A DNA stretch of 64,000 bases from Hyphomicrobiales bacterium (GTDB taxonomy: Bacteria; Pseudomonadota; Alphaproteobacteria; Rhizobiales; Rhizobiaceae). Of the stretch, positions 7,383 through 16,159 are shown one piece after another (position 1 is the stretch's first letter; each line of letters opens with the position of its first letter). The notes beneath the pieces are model-generated. The model searched no databases. It was not told the DNA's origin and was given only the letters and a program-made list of their open reading frames with translations. The stretch spans positions 62,001-126,000 of the forward strand of contig UBWZ01000017.1 of the NCBI GenBank assembly GCA_900469345.1. Direction: 5' to 3'. The translations under genes were made by a program, and so were the position numbers.

Positions 7383-8254
7383 GGACACTGGGCGAAGGAC
7401 TTGCGGCGCATCTGGCCGGCGAGGCCACCACCACCTGCCATTGCTGGCGCGTCACCCGTCGCGACGGCCGGGTGCTGGGCTTTACCGAACACGACCGCGA
7501 CCTCACCTTCGAGGGCACGACCTTTCTCGCCGGCAGCGGTTTTTCCGCCAGCGAAGCGGACAGCCAGACCGGCCTTGCCGTGAGCGCGGACGAGGTCTCC
7601 GGCGGGTTCGCGAGCGATGCGATCAGCGAGGCTGATCTGGCCGCCGGCCGCTTCGACGGCGCCCGCGTCGAGCTTTTTCTGGTCAACTGGGCAGCGCCCG
7701 ACCAGAACGTTCGCCTGCATGTGCGCGAGATCGGCGAGGTGGTGCGGGCCGGCGGCGCGTTTCGCGCCGAACTGCGCAGCCTTGCCCATCGGCTCGGCCA
7801 GCCTCAGGGACGGGTCTACAGCCGGCGCTGCGACGCGAGCCTCGGCGACGGCCGGTGCGGCGCCGACATCGGCGCATGGCAAGGCGAGGGCGGCATCGTC
7901 GCAATCGAGCGCGACAGCATCGTCACGGTGTCGGGCTTGCAGGGTTTTGCCGATGGCTTCTTCGATCGTGGCACGCTGCGGCTTGCCGACGGAACGGTGG
8001 CCGAGATCGAGACTCATCGACGGCTGTCTGACGGGACGGCGCAGCTGAGGCTCTGGCTTCCGTTCGAGACGCCGGTGTCGGCAAGCGCTGCAGTGACGGT
8101 GACCGCCGGCTGCGACAAGACCTTTTCCACCTGCCGGGCCCGCTTCGACAATCACCTCAATTTCCGGGGCTATCCGCATGTTCCGGGCGCGGATTTCGCC
8201 TATTCCTATGCGGACGGGGAGCGGGTCCACGACGGCGGCCCGATCTTTCCGTGA
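7379..8254 (+). CDS. Baseplate hub protein, DUF2163/BR0599 type (GTA gp13-like)
   Basis: A 291-aa protein of the phage BR0599/TIGR02218 family: N-terminal CHCWRVTRRDGRVLGFTEHDRDLTFEGTTFLAG pattern, then the cysteine-bearing YSRRCDASLGDGRCGAD block and a C-terminal VTAGCDKTFSTCRARFDNHLNFRGYPHVPG block. The regularly placed cysteines (RRC, GRC, AGC, STC) fit the family, which in GTA particles is a hub protein carrying a metal or iron-sulfur-like site. Start and stop overlap both neighbours by four bases, so gp12-gp14 are translationally coupled. Confidence 0.9.
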   Translation: MRTLGEGLAAHLAGEATTTCHCWRVTRRDGRVLGFTEHDRDLTFEGTTFLAGSGFSASEADSQTGLAVSADEVSGGFASDAISEADLAAGRFDGARVELFLVNWAAPDQNVRLHVREIGEVVRAGGAFRAELRSLAHRLGQPQGRVYSRRCDASLGDGRCGADIGAWQGEGGIVAIERDSIVTVSGLQGFADGFFDRGTLRLADGTVAEIETHRRLSDGTAQLRLWLPFETPVSASAAVTVTAGCDKTFSTCRARFDNHLNFRGYPHVPGADFAYSYADGERVHDGGPIFP

Positions 8255-8706
8255 GCGCTGACCCCGATGACGACGAGCAGGGCGCGCGGATCGTGCGGCT
8301 GGCCGAGGACTGGATCGGCACCCCTTACCGGCACCAGGGCGCCCGCAAACGGGTCGGGTGCGATTGCATCGGCCTCATTCGCGGTCTGTGGCGCGAATTC
8401 TACGGCGTCGATCCGGGGCCGGTGCCGCCCTATGCGCCCGACTGGGCCGAGCGTGGCGGCGAAGACCGGCTGATGGACGCCGCCCTGCGTCTCTGCCGGC
8501 CGCTTAAAGGGATCGGTGAGGCGCGGCCGGGTGACCTGCTGTTGTTCCGCTGGCGGGCTGATTGCGCTGCCAAGCATGCGGGCATCCTGTGCGGCCCGCA
8601 GCACTTCATCCACGCCTATGAGCAGACGGCGGTAACGCGCTCGGCGCTCGTGCCAGCCTGGCGAAGACGGGTCGCCGGCGTGTTCCGGTTTCCGTCCAAA
8701 ACCTGA
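8251..8706 (+). CDS. NlpC/P60-family tail-associated peptidoglycan peptidase (GTA gp14-like)
   Basis: A 151-aa cysteine peptidase of the NlpC/P60 superfamily (TIGR02219 type) predicted to cut cell-wall peptides during DNA entry. The catalytic Cys is in the GCDCIGL motif (C39) and the catalytic His in AKHAGIL (H109). Upstream AEDWIGTPYRHQGARKRVG is the usual run-up to the cysteine. The start is GTG at 8251, overlapping the gp13 stop. Full length for the family; active-site residues are intact. Confidence 0.9.
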   Translation: MSADPDDDEQGARIVRLAEDWIGTPYRHQGARKRVGCDCIGLIRGLWREFYGVDPGPVPPYAPDWAERGGEDRLMDAALRLCRPLKGIGEARPGDLLLFRWRADCAAKHAGILCGPQHFIHAYEQTAVTRSALVPAWRRRVAGVFRFPSKT

Positions 8707-8798
8707 GGCAAATCGGGCTTGAGCCTGCTTTCGCTCTTTAAATATCCTGACGCTATCACACTCTGAACGCGCATCCAGCCGCATCCGAAAGGGGGCGG

Positions 8799-11700
8799 AT
8801 GGACGCGATGGGATCTGCCATGGCCACTCTTCTCCTCCAATCGGCCGGTGCGGCACTGGGCAGCGTTTTCGGTCCGGTGGGATCGCTGATCGGCCGGGCC
8901 GCGGGCGCGCTTGCCGGCAGCATGCTCGACCGCGCGCTCATCAATGGCGGCACGACCGTCTCGGGCGCCCGGCTGGCGACGGCAAGGCTGCCGGGGGCGG
9001 ACGAAGGAACCTGCATCAGCCGGCTCTACGGCACGGCGCGCATCGGCGGCACGCTGATCTGGGCGACCCGTTTCGAGGAGGAAGTGACGCGCGAGCGCAG
9101 CGGCTCCAAGGCGACCGGGCCGCGGGTGGAAACCTTCAGCTATTACGCCAATCTCGCCATCGGCCTTTGCGAGGGCCCGATCGCCCATGTCAGGCGCGTC
9201 TGGGCCGACGGGCGCGAACTCGACCTGACCGGGATCGAGATGCGCGTCCACCGCGGCGATGAGCACCAGCTTCCCGATCCGCTGATCGAAGCCAAGCATG
9301 GCGAGGGCAAGGCCCCCGCCTATCGCGGCCTGGCCTATGTCGTGTTCGAACGCCTGCCGCTCGACAGCTTCGGCAATCGCATTCCCGTTCTGCAGTTCGA
9401 GGTGATGCGGCCGACCGGCAGGCTCGAGAAACAGATCCGCGCCGTCACCGTCATCCCCGGCGCGACCGAACACGGCTATGCGACGGAGGTGGTCAGCGAA
9501 AAGACCGGCGAGGCAAGCGCCCACCTCATCAATCGCAACACGCTGATCGCGGCGACCGACTGGGAGGCCTCGCTGGACGAACTGCAGGCGCTTTGCCCCA
9601 ACCTGCAGCGGGTGGCGCTGGTCATCGCCTGGTTCGGCACGGACCTGCGCGCCGGGCATTGCCGCATCCTGCCGGGCGTCGAGGTCGAGGCGCGCCGCGA
9701 CGAAAGCGTCGCATGGTCGGTGGCCGGGATCGACCGGGCCTCCGCGCATCTGGTAAGCCGCGTCGACGGCGGCCCGGCCTTTGGCGGCACGCCCGACGAC
9801 GGCAGCGTCCGGCAGGCGATCGCCGATCTCAAGCGGCGCGGCCTCGACGTCTTCCTTTATCCGTTCGTGATGATGGACATCCCGCCCGGCAACGGCCTGC
9901 CGGACCCGTACGGAGACCCGCAGCAGGCCGCCTTTCCGTGGCGCGGCCGGATCACCTGTCACCCCGCTCCCGGGCGGCCGGGAACTGCGGACAAGACGGC
10001 CGATGCCCGCAGCCAGGTGCAGGCCTTTTATGCAAACCCCGACGGTTACCGGCGCCTGGTGATGCATTACGCGAGCCTTGCCGCGGCCGCAGGCGGCATC
10101 GACGGCTTCATTCTCGGCTCCGAACTGCGCGGCCTGACCCAGCTCCGCGATACGGACAGCCGCTTCCCCTTCGTGGAGGCTCTGGTGGATCTCGCGGCCG
10201 ACCTGCGGCAGACGCTTGGACCTGCCGTCAAGCTGACCTACGGCGCCGACTGGAGCGAATATTTTGGCTACCATCCGGCCGACGGTTCCGGCGAGGTGTT
10301 TTTTCATCTCGACCCGCTCTGGGCATCGCCCGATATCGACGCCGTTGGCATCGACAATTACATGCCGCTTGCCGACTGGCGCGACGAGGACCTGTCCGCG
10401 GACAATCCGGACGGTTTTGGCAGCGCCGAGGACGAGGCGAGCATGCGCCGCCAGATCACCCGTGGCGAGGGGTTCGACTGGTATTACGCAAGCGAGGCGG
10501 ACCGGCTGGCGCGTCGGCGTTTGCCGATCACCGACGGGCAGGCGTCCAAGCCCTGGGTGTTCCGCACCAAGGACATCGAGAACTGGTGGTCGAACCGCCA
10601 TCACGACCGGCTGGACGGGGCGGAGCGCAGCGTCTCCACCGCCTGGACGCCGCGCATGAAGCCGGTCTGGTTTACCGAACTCGGCTGCCCCGCCGTCGAC
10701 AAGGGCGCCAACCAGCCGAACGTCTTCGTCGATCCGAAATCGGCGGAAAGCAGCCTGCCGTATTTCTCCTGCGGCGCGCGCGCCGACAGTATGCAGCGGC
10801 GTTTTCTTCAGGCCCATTACGGCTGGTGGCAGGGTGACGCGGCGCCGGACGGCATGGTCGATCCCCAACACGTCTTCGTCTGGACCTGGGATGCGCGGCC
10901 GTCGCCGGCCTTTCCCAACGACCTGTCGATCTGGACGGACGGCGCCAACTGGCGCAGCGGACACTGGCTCAACGACCGCCTGGGCGGCACGACGCTGGCG
11001 GATCTGATCGCGGCGGTGCTGACCGACCACGGTTTCGACGCCTTCGACGTGTCGCAGGTGTGCGGCGACGTCGGGGGCTATATCCAGGGGGAGGTCACGT
11101 CGGCGCGGTCCCTGCTCGAGCCGCTGCTGGAAACCTTCCAGGTGGATGTGGCCGAGGATGGCGGCCGACTGCGCTTTCGCTCGCCGCTGCGCACCAGCCT
11201 TGTGCCAAAGCCGCTGACTGTGCTGGCCGACGTGGAGGACGAGGCGCTCTGGTCGGAAACGCTCGGCCATGACAGCGATTTCCCCGTCGAAGCGGTGCTG
11301 ACGTTCTTCAACCCGGTGCTCGACTACGAACAGGCAAGCGTGCGTTCGCGGCGGGTGGCGTCGTCGAGCCAGCGGATCCTCAGCCAGGACCTGCCGGCGA
11401 CGCTGGCGGAAGATGCGGCGCTTTCAGCGGCGGAAGCGCTGCTGCGCAGCAACCGCGTTGCCCGTCGCACGCTCAGTGTCTCGCTCTCGCCTGCCGAGAT
11501 GACCGTCGAGCCGGGCGATGCGGTGACGCTGGCCTTGGCCGACACGGATGGTGCGGGTGCAACCTTCATCGTCGAACGCATCGAGGAGGGGGACGTGCGC
11601 CGGCTGGAGGCGCGCCAGCACGTGCCGCTTTTGCCGGCCGATCACGCTGTGCAAGCGGTGCCTCGCGCCGATGCCTCCGCCGTTTCGGCCGGCTTCGCGC

Positions 11701-12617
11701 CGCTGCTGCACTGGCTCGACCTGCCCCGCTATACCTCCGGTGAAGCGACGGACTTCGCGCGCATTGCCGGCTACGGCCGCCCCTGGCGACGTCTGGTCGT
11801 CTCCTCGTCCACCGGCAGCGAGGGCTACCGTCTGCGGGCACGGCTGGAGCGACCGGCCCGGATCGGCGTGTTGTCGCAGCCATTGCGGCCGGGACCGGTA
11901 GGGCGATTCGACCGCGCCAATGCCTTGACGCTGATGCTCTATTTCGGCGGCCTGGACTCCGTGGACGTGTCTGCAGCGCTGGCGACGGACAATCGCCTCG
12001 CCATTCGCAGCGACAGCGGCGGCTGGGAAATAATCGGCTTTGCCGATGCCGGCGAGGTCGCACCGGGAACCTGGCAACTCGGCCGGCTGCTGCGTGGCCT
12101 TTATGGCACCGAGGACGCGATGGCGGCAGGGTCCTCTGCCGGTGCACCTGTCGTCGTCCTCGATGAGGCAGTCGTTTCGCTCGGTCTTGGTGCCGACGAG
12201 CGGGGCCGCAGCCTCAACTGGGTGGCGGAAAGCGCCGGCGCCACGCCGGCGCGAAGCCAGCCGGTCGCCTTTGCCGGTGGGACGAGAGCGGAGACGCCGC
12301 TCGCCCCCGTGCATCTGAGGGCGTCCCGCAGCGCCGGCATCGCGCTGTCATGGACGCGGCGCGGGCGGCTGGAGGCCGACGACTGGGCGGCGTCCGACAT
12401 CCCTCTCGACGAGCCCTTCGAACGGTATCGTCTAGAAATTCTCGATGGCGAACGCGTCTCGCGCGTCAGCGAAACCGGCACGGCGGGCTTTCTCTACGCG
12501 CCGGGCGATGAACTGGCCGATTTCGGCGCCCAGCAGCCTAGCCTGCGCTTTCGCGTCCGCCAGATGGGGCGCGCCGTGCCGCTCGGCATCGCCGCTACAA
12601 CAGAGATCGAATTCTGA
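8799..12617 (+). CDS. Host-specificity/tail fibre hub protein with TIM-barrel domain (GTA gp15-like)
   Basis: A 1272-aa megaprotein of the GTA host-specificity family. It starts with a glycine-rich helix (LLLQSAGAALGSVFGPVGSLIGRAAG), has the YANLAIGLCEGPIAHVRRVWADG region, then a glycoside-hydrolase-like TIM barrel (about residues 430-720) with YGADWSEYFGYHP, DAVGIDNYMPLADWRDE and VWFTELGCPAVDKG, followed by a phage-tail region. These match the GTA_TIM and phage-tail_3 domains, which form the baseplate megatron and contact the recipient surface. ATG at 8799 follows a G-rich ribosome binding site; ATG at 8820 (MATLLLQS) is a plausible alternative. Preceded by a 92-bp gap that could hold a promoter. 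Confidence 0.93.
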   Translation: MDAMGSAMATLLLQSAGAALGSVFGPVGSLIGRAAGALAGSMLDRALINGGTTVSGARLATARLPGADEGTCISRLYGTARIGGTLIWATRFEEEVTRERSGSKATGPRVETFSYYANLAIGLCEGPIAHVRRVWADGRELDLTGIEMRVHRGDEHQLPDPLIEAKHGEGKAPAYRGLAYVVFERLPLDSFGNRIPVLQFEVMRPTGRLEKQIRAVTVIPGATEHGYATEVVSEKTGEASAHLINRNTLIAATDWEASLDELQALCPNLQRVALVIAWFGTDLRAGHCRILPGVEVEARRDESVAWSVAGIDRASAHLVSRVDGGPAFGGTPDDGSVRQAIADLKRRGLDVFLYPFVMMDIPPGNGLPDPYGDPQQAAFPWRGRITCHPAPGRPGTADKTADARSQVQAFYANPDGYRRLVMHYASLAAAAGGIDGFILGSELRGLTQLRDTDSRFPFVEALVDLAADLRQTLGPAVKLTYGADWSEYFGYHPADGSGEVFFHLDPLWASPDIDAVGIDNYMPLADWRDEDLSADNPDGFGSAEDEASMRRQITRGEGFDWYYASEADRLARRRLPITDGQASKPWVFRTKDIENWWSNRHHDRLDGAERSVSTAWTPRMKPVWFTELGCPAVDKGANQPNVFVDPKSAESSLPYFSCGARADSMQRRFLQAHYGWWQGDAAPDGMVDPQHVFVWTWDARPSPAFPNDLSIWTDGANWRSGHWLNDRLGGTTLADLIAAVLTDHGFDAFDVSQVCGDVGGYIQGEVTSARSLLEPLLETFQVDVAEDGGRLRFRSPLRTSLVPKPLTVLADVEDEALWSETLGHDSDFPVEAVLTFFNPVLDYEQASVRSRRVASSSQRILSQDLPATLAEDAALSAAEALLRSNRVARRTLSVSLSPAEMTVEPGDAVTLALADTDGAGATFIVERIEEGDVRRLEARQHVPLLPADHAVQAVPRADASAVSAGFAPLLHWLDLPRYTSGEATDFARIAGYGRPWRRLVVSSSTGSEGYRLRARLERPARIGVLSQPLRPGPVGRFDRANALTLMLYFGGLDSVDVSAALATDNRLAIRSDSGGWEIIGFADAGEVAPGTWQLGRLLRGLYGTEDAMAAGSSAGAPVVVLDEAVVSLGLGADERGRSLNWVAESAGATPARSQPVAFAGGTRAETPLAPVHLRASRSAGIALSWTRRGRLEADDWAASDIPLDEPFERYRLEILDGERVSRVSETGTAGFLYAPGDELADFGAQQPSLRFRVRQMGRAVPLGIAATTEIEF

Positions 12618-12638
12618 CATCAACAAAGGAGAATGGAC

Positions 12639-12905
12639 ATGGATGGAATAAACAATCTGGACGCCGCAACCCTCCTCGCGGAAGTCGGCGAAACGGTCGC
12701 CAGCAAACCCTGGTATCGGTCGAAAACGGTCTGGGGCGGGATCATTGCCATCGGCGCGTCGCTCGCCCATGGCTTCGGCGTCGACATCGGCGCGGCTGAC
12801 CAGAGCCAGCTTGCCGATCTCGCTGTCGCACTGGCCGGAACGGCAGGTGGTGTTTTCGCCATCTACGGACGCGTCAAGGCCAAGGGCGATATCGGGGGAA
12901 ACTGA
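12639..12905 (+). CDS. Small membrane protein following the tail fibre gene (holin-like candidate)
   Basis: An 88-aa protein with two hydrophobic stretches (TVWGGIIAIGASLAHGFGV and LADLAVALAGTAGGVFAIYG) separated by a short acidic/polar loop, and a charged C-terminus (RVKAKGDIGGN). AAGGAG at about 12625-12630 fits the ATG at 12639 better than the in-frame ATG at 12633. Two short helices directly downstream of the last tail gene resemble a phage holin-type protein, and the KSKTVWGGIIA pattern occurs in small phage membrane proteins, but no lysin gene is adjacent. Holin function is inference only. Confidence 0.7.
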   Translation: MDGINNLDAATLLAEVGETVASKPWYRSKTVWGGIIAIGASLAHGFGVDIGAADQSQLADLAVALAGTAGGVFAIYGRVKAKGDIGGN

Positions 12906-13020
12906 CGCTGCGTTACAAGCATTACGGAGCATTCATTTGCCATTCAGCAGCCTTTGACTACATAATCCATCACATGCTTTGGACATGATCCTTATCGTCT
13001 CGTGAGCGGAAACTGTAGAC

Positions 13021-13287
13021 ATGGCACGACTGCCGATTATCGCGAGTGTGGCCGCTGGCTTGGGGGCTCTGATCGCTCTCCAAGCCGACCGGGCCCCGGC
13101 GCGCGACTATCTGGTGCTGGTCGCCGGAGACTGCGGATCCGCGGCCTCGCGGGTGGTGCGTGAGACGGGCGGGCAGCTGCTTTCCGCCCAACCTTCCTCC
13201 GACGGCCAGACCTGCATCGTGACGGTGCTGGTCCAGGGCAGCGGCAGCGAACGGCCCCGCAAGGTGACCGTTCGGGTGCCGATGTAG
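13021..13287 (+). CDS. feuN: FeuN-like small periplasmic inhibitor of the FeuPQ system
   Basis: An 88-aa exported protein: a short hydrophobic signal (LPIIASVAAGLGALIALQ) ends near ADRAPA, followed by a small mature domain with two cysteines (GDCGS and QTCIV) that could form a disulfide. It lies directly upstream of feuP-feuQ in the same direction. In S. meliloti a small periplasmic protein, FeuN, encoded at this position restrains the sensor FeuQ and is essential because of that. Position, size and export signal support the same assignment; sequence identity could not be tested. Confidence 0.75.
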   Translation: MARLPIIASVAAGLGALIALQADRAPARDYLVLVAGDCGSAASRVVRETGGQLLSAQPSSDGQTCIVTVLVQGSGSERPRKVTVRVPM

Positions 13288-13334
13288 GATGATTGCCGGG
13301 GCAGCCGGCGACAAATTCAGTTCAAGGGCAGCTC

Positions 13335-14006
13335 ATGCGCATTCTCGTGGTCGAAGACGACATCAACCTCAACCGCCAGTTGGCCGACGCCCTGAAGGAG
13401 TCGGGCTATGTCGTCGACCAGGCCTTTGACGGTGAGGAAGGCCACTATCTGGGCGACACGGAACCCTATGATGCGGTGATTCTCGACATCGGCCTGCCGG
13501 TCATGGACGGCATCAGCGTCGTCGAGAAGTGGCGCCTCAACGGCAAGGGCATGCCCGTCCTCATGCTGACGGCCCGCGACCGCTGGAGCGACAAGGTCTC
13601 CGGTATCGACGCGGGCGCCGACGACTATGTTGCCAAGCCCTTTCACGTCGAAGAAGTGCTCGCCCGGGTACGCGCGCTGATCCGGCGTGCCGCCGGGCAT
13701 TCCTCGTCGGAAATCATCTGCGGGCCGGTCAGGCTCGACACCAAGGCGTCGAAGGCGACGGTCGACGGCGTGACGCTGAAGCTCACCTCGCACGAATTCC
13801 GGCTCCTCTCCTACCTGATGCACCACATGGGTCAGGTCGTGTCGCGCACCGAACTGGTCGAGCACATGTACGACCAGGATTTCGACCGCGATTCCAACAC
13901 GATCGAAGTCTTTGTCGGCCGCCTGCGCAAGAAGCTCGGCGTCGATCTGATCGAGACGGTGAGGGGGCTCGGCTACCGGATGCAGGCGCCAAGCGAGGCG
14001 CGTTAG
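13335..14006 (+). CDS. feuP: OmpR/PhoB-family response regulator FeuP
   Basis: A 223-aa response regulator. The receiver domain starts MRILVVEDDINLNRQLADAL with acidic pocket D8/D9, phosphoacceptor D51 (AVILDIGLPVMDG), the conserved Thr/Ser in MLTARD and K in YVAKPF. The C-terminal winged-helix DNA-binding domain has LTSHEFRLLSYLM and NTIEVFVGRLRKKLG. In rhizobia FeuP with FeuQ controls cyclic beta-glucan export (ndvA) and adaptation to low osmolarity. ATG at 13335 aligns with the family start; the in-frame upstream extension from 13293 has no domain content. FeuQ starts 5 bases after the stop. Confidence 0.88.
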   Translation: MRILVVEDDINLNRQLADALKESGYVVDQAFDGEEGHYLGDTEPYDAVILDIGLPVMDGISVVEKWRLNGKGMPVLMLTARDRWSDKVSGIDAGADDYVAKPFHVEEVLARVRALIRRAAGHSSSEIICGPVRLDTKASKATVDGVTLKLTSHEFRLLSYLMHHMGQVVSRTELVEHMYDQDFDRDSNTIEVFVGRLRKKLGVDLIETVRGLGYRMQAPSEAR

Positions 14007-14011
14007 GACAG

Positions 14012-15415
14012 ATGATCGGTCCGAGTTCGCTCACCGCCCGGGTTCTGATGCTCGCCACGGCCTGGTCGGCGTTTGCGCTGGTGGTGATCTCGATCGTCAT
14101 CCTGCAGCTCTACCGCCAGTCGGCGGAACGTGCCTTTACCGACCTGCTCCGCGCACAGCTCTACAACGTCATCAATTCCATCACGATCGGCGATGACAAC
14201 AAGCTGTCTGGCAGTCCGCAGCTGGGCGACCTGCGCTTTTCGCAGCCGGAAACCGGCTGGTACTGGATCATCGAGCCGCTCGGCACATTTGCCGCCACGC
14301 CGCTGTCCTCCTCCTCGCTCGGCAGTTCGAACATTGCCGTTCCGTCTATCCTCGCAGCACCGTTCAACAACCGCTACGAGCGTTTCTATCCCGCCACCGA
14401 CGCCTTCAAGAACAATGTCCTGGTGGCCGAGACCGAAGTCGTGCTGGACGGCGAGGGGCGCGCGGCGCGGTTTCGCGTGTCCGGCAACCTTTCGGTCGTC
14501 GAGGACGATATCCGTTCCTTTTCCCGCAATCTCTACATATCGCTGGCCGTTTTCGGTTTCGGCAGCCTGCTCGTCAACGGCGGCGCCATCCTCTACGGCC
14601 TGAGGCCGCTCGATGCCGCCCGCCGTTCGCTCGAGAAGGTCAGGCGCGGCGAGGCCGAACGGCTCGAAGGCGATTTCCCGCGCGAAATCATGCCGCTCGC
14701 CAATGACGTCAACGCACTGATCGAAAGCAATCGGCGCATCGTCGAGCGGGCGCGGATGCAGGTCGGCAACCTTGCCCACTCGCTGAAGACGCCGATCGCC
14801 GTCCTGCTCAACGAATCGCGGATGCTCGAAAGGGTCCAGTCGGATCTCGTGCGCTCCCAGGCCGAAGCCATGCAGGCGCAGGTGCAATCCTATCTCAACC
14901 GCGCCCGGATCGCCGCCCAGCGCGAATCGCTGCTCGCCCGCACCGAAGTCGAACCGGTGCTGGAGCGGCTCGTCCGTGTCATGCGGCGGCTCAACCCGGA
15001 CAAGGAATTCCACCTGTCGGTGTCGCCGGGCCTGGCTCTGGCGATGGAACAGCAGGACGTCGAGGAGGCGATCGGCAACCTGCTGGAAAACGCCGCTCGG
15101 TTCTGCCGGCATGGGGTGTGGGTGACGGCGACGGTCGGGACGCTGCCGCCAGGCAACGAGGCCGAGGGGCCGAGGCGTGCCTGGCTCGCCATGGCCGTCG
15201 AGGACGACGGGCCGGGGCTCGAGCCGGACCAGATCAAGGAAGCGCTGAAGCGCGGCCGCCGGCTGGACGAAAGCAAGCCCGGCGCAGGGCTTGGCCTGTC
15301 CATCGTGCGCGAGATTGCCACCGAATATCAGGGACAGCTTCATTTGGGGCGTGGAAATCACGGCGGCTTGCGGGTAGAGCTTCTTCTGCCGGGACTTGCG
15401 AAGGATGTCGCATGA
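14012..15415 (+). CDS. feuQ: Sensor histidine kinase FeuQ
   Basis: A 467-aa membrane sensor. An N-terminal transmembrane helix (RVLMLATAWSAFALVVISIVILQ) is followed by a periplasmic domain (about residues 40-165) and a second helix (LYISLAVFGFGSLLVNGGAILYGL) leading to HAMP. The dimerisation/phosphotransfer motif is LAHSLKTPIAVL with H256, followed by N-box NLLENAARFC and G-boxes DDGPGL and GAGLGLSIV. This layout fits the PhoQ/FeuQ type that responds to envelope or osmotic conditions. It is cotranscribed with feuP (5-base gap). The periplasmic domain would be the target of FeuN. Confidence 0.88.
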   Translation: MIGPSSLTARVLMLATAWSAFALVVISIVILQLYRQSAERAFTDLLRAQLYNVINSITIGDDNKLSGSPQLGDLRFSQPETGWYWIIEPLGTFAATPLSSSSLGSSNIAVPSILAAPFNNRYERFYPATDAFKNNVLVAETEVVLDGEGRAARFRVSGNLSVVEDDIRSFSRNLYISLAVFGFGSLLVNGGAILYGLRPLDAARRSLEKVRRGEAERLEGDFPREIMPLANDVNALIESNRRIVERARMQVGNLAHSLKTPIAVLLNESRMLERVQSDLVRSQAEAMQAQVQSYLNRARIAAQRESLLARTEVEPVLERLVRVMRRLNPDKEFHLSVSPGLALAMEQQDVEEAIGNLLENAARFCRHGVWVTATVGTLPPGNEAEGPRRAWLAMAVEDDGPGLEPDQIKEALKRGRRLDESKPGAGLGLSIVREIATEYQGQLHLGRGNHGGLRVELLLPGLAKDVA

Positions 15416-15640
15416 CCTGTGGCGGTCGTTCCGGGAACCGGGACTTGACGTCTGCCATGGCTCGACGCGGCGCAAACGACGACAGCTTGACCGCCACTGC
15501 GGCAAAGCAAGCCTGAACAGGGAGACAAGACGATCGCTGCCCCCTCCTTCCGCGCCTCCGGTGCCATAATGATGACACGAGAAGTTGCGTTCTGCCGGCA
15601 GAGGTCTTCCACGCCTGTCCGCCAATCGGTTTCCGCCACC

Positions 15641-16063
15641 ATGACGCTTGCCAGCTCCCGCAATACGGCCGCTCTGCTGATCGCCGCTCTCCTGCTGGCG
15701 GGCTGCAACACCACGGCGGGCGGTGGACGCGGCCTGATTTCCACGCGCTCCTCGGCCTCGACCAGCTACATTTCTGCGCTGCAGGGCGGCATCGTGGGCC
15801 GCACCGGCGCCGATCTGTCCGGCAGCGACCGGGCCCGCGCGCTGGAAGCGGAATATCGCGCGCTCGAGGGCACGGCCGGCGGCCAGGCGGTCGACTGGAA
15901 GGGCAATGATGCAAGCGGCGAGGTGATCGCCAATGCACCGTTCCAGGTCGGGACCCAGAACTGCCGCCAGTACCGCCATACGGTCACGGTCAAGGGCAAG
16001 GAACTGGTGGCCAAGGGGGCGGCCTGCAGGAACAACGACGCAACCTGGACGCCGCTGACCTAG
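15641..16063 (+). CDS. Outer-membrane lipoprotein with surface-antigen (17 kDa/RT0821-like) domain
   Basis: A predicted 140-aa lipoprotein: basic N-terminus, hydrophobic segment ([13 protein letters not shown]) and lipobox LLAGC, so the mature protein starts at the Cys and is lipid-anchored. The C-terminal half (VDWKGNDASGEVIANAPFQVGTQNCRQYRHTVTVKGKELVAKGAACRNNDATWTPL) is the typical ending of the 17-kDa/RT0821 surface antigen family. I chose the ATG at 15641 because it gives a compact lipoprotein signal; an upstream in-frame ATG at 15569 would place 24 extra polar residues ahead of it. The preceding 225 bases (15416-15640) show no other gene. Confidence 0.8.
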   Translation: MTLASSRNTAALLIAALLLAGCNTTAGGGRGLISTRSSASTSYISALQGGIVGRTGADLSGSDRARALEAEYRALEGTAGGQAVDWKGNDASGEVIANAPFQVGTQNCRQYRHTVTVKGKELVAKGAACRNNDATWTPLT

Positions 16064-16159
16064 CCGGTGCCGTTGCCTGCTTGCGGCCAAAAGCCTCAAT
16101 TTCGCGTTAGAATGGCCATGTCGGTTGGAAAGCGCAGTCCGTTGAAGTAATGGAACCCC

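Noticed and set aside
8616..11270. 884-codon open frame antisense to the GTA megatron gene
   Set aside because: High-GC shadow of gp15; no recognisable motif, unusual Arg/Gly/His content, no ribosome binding site.
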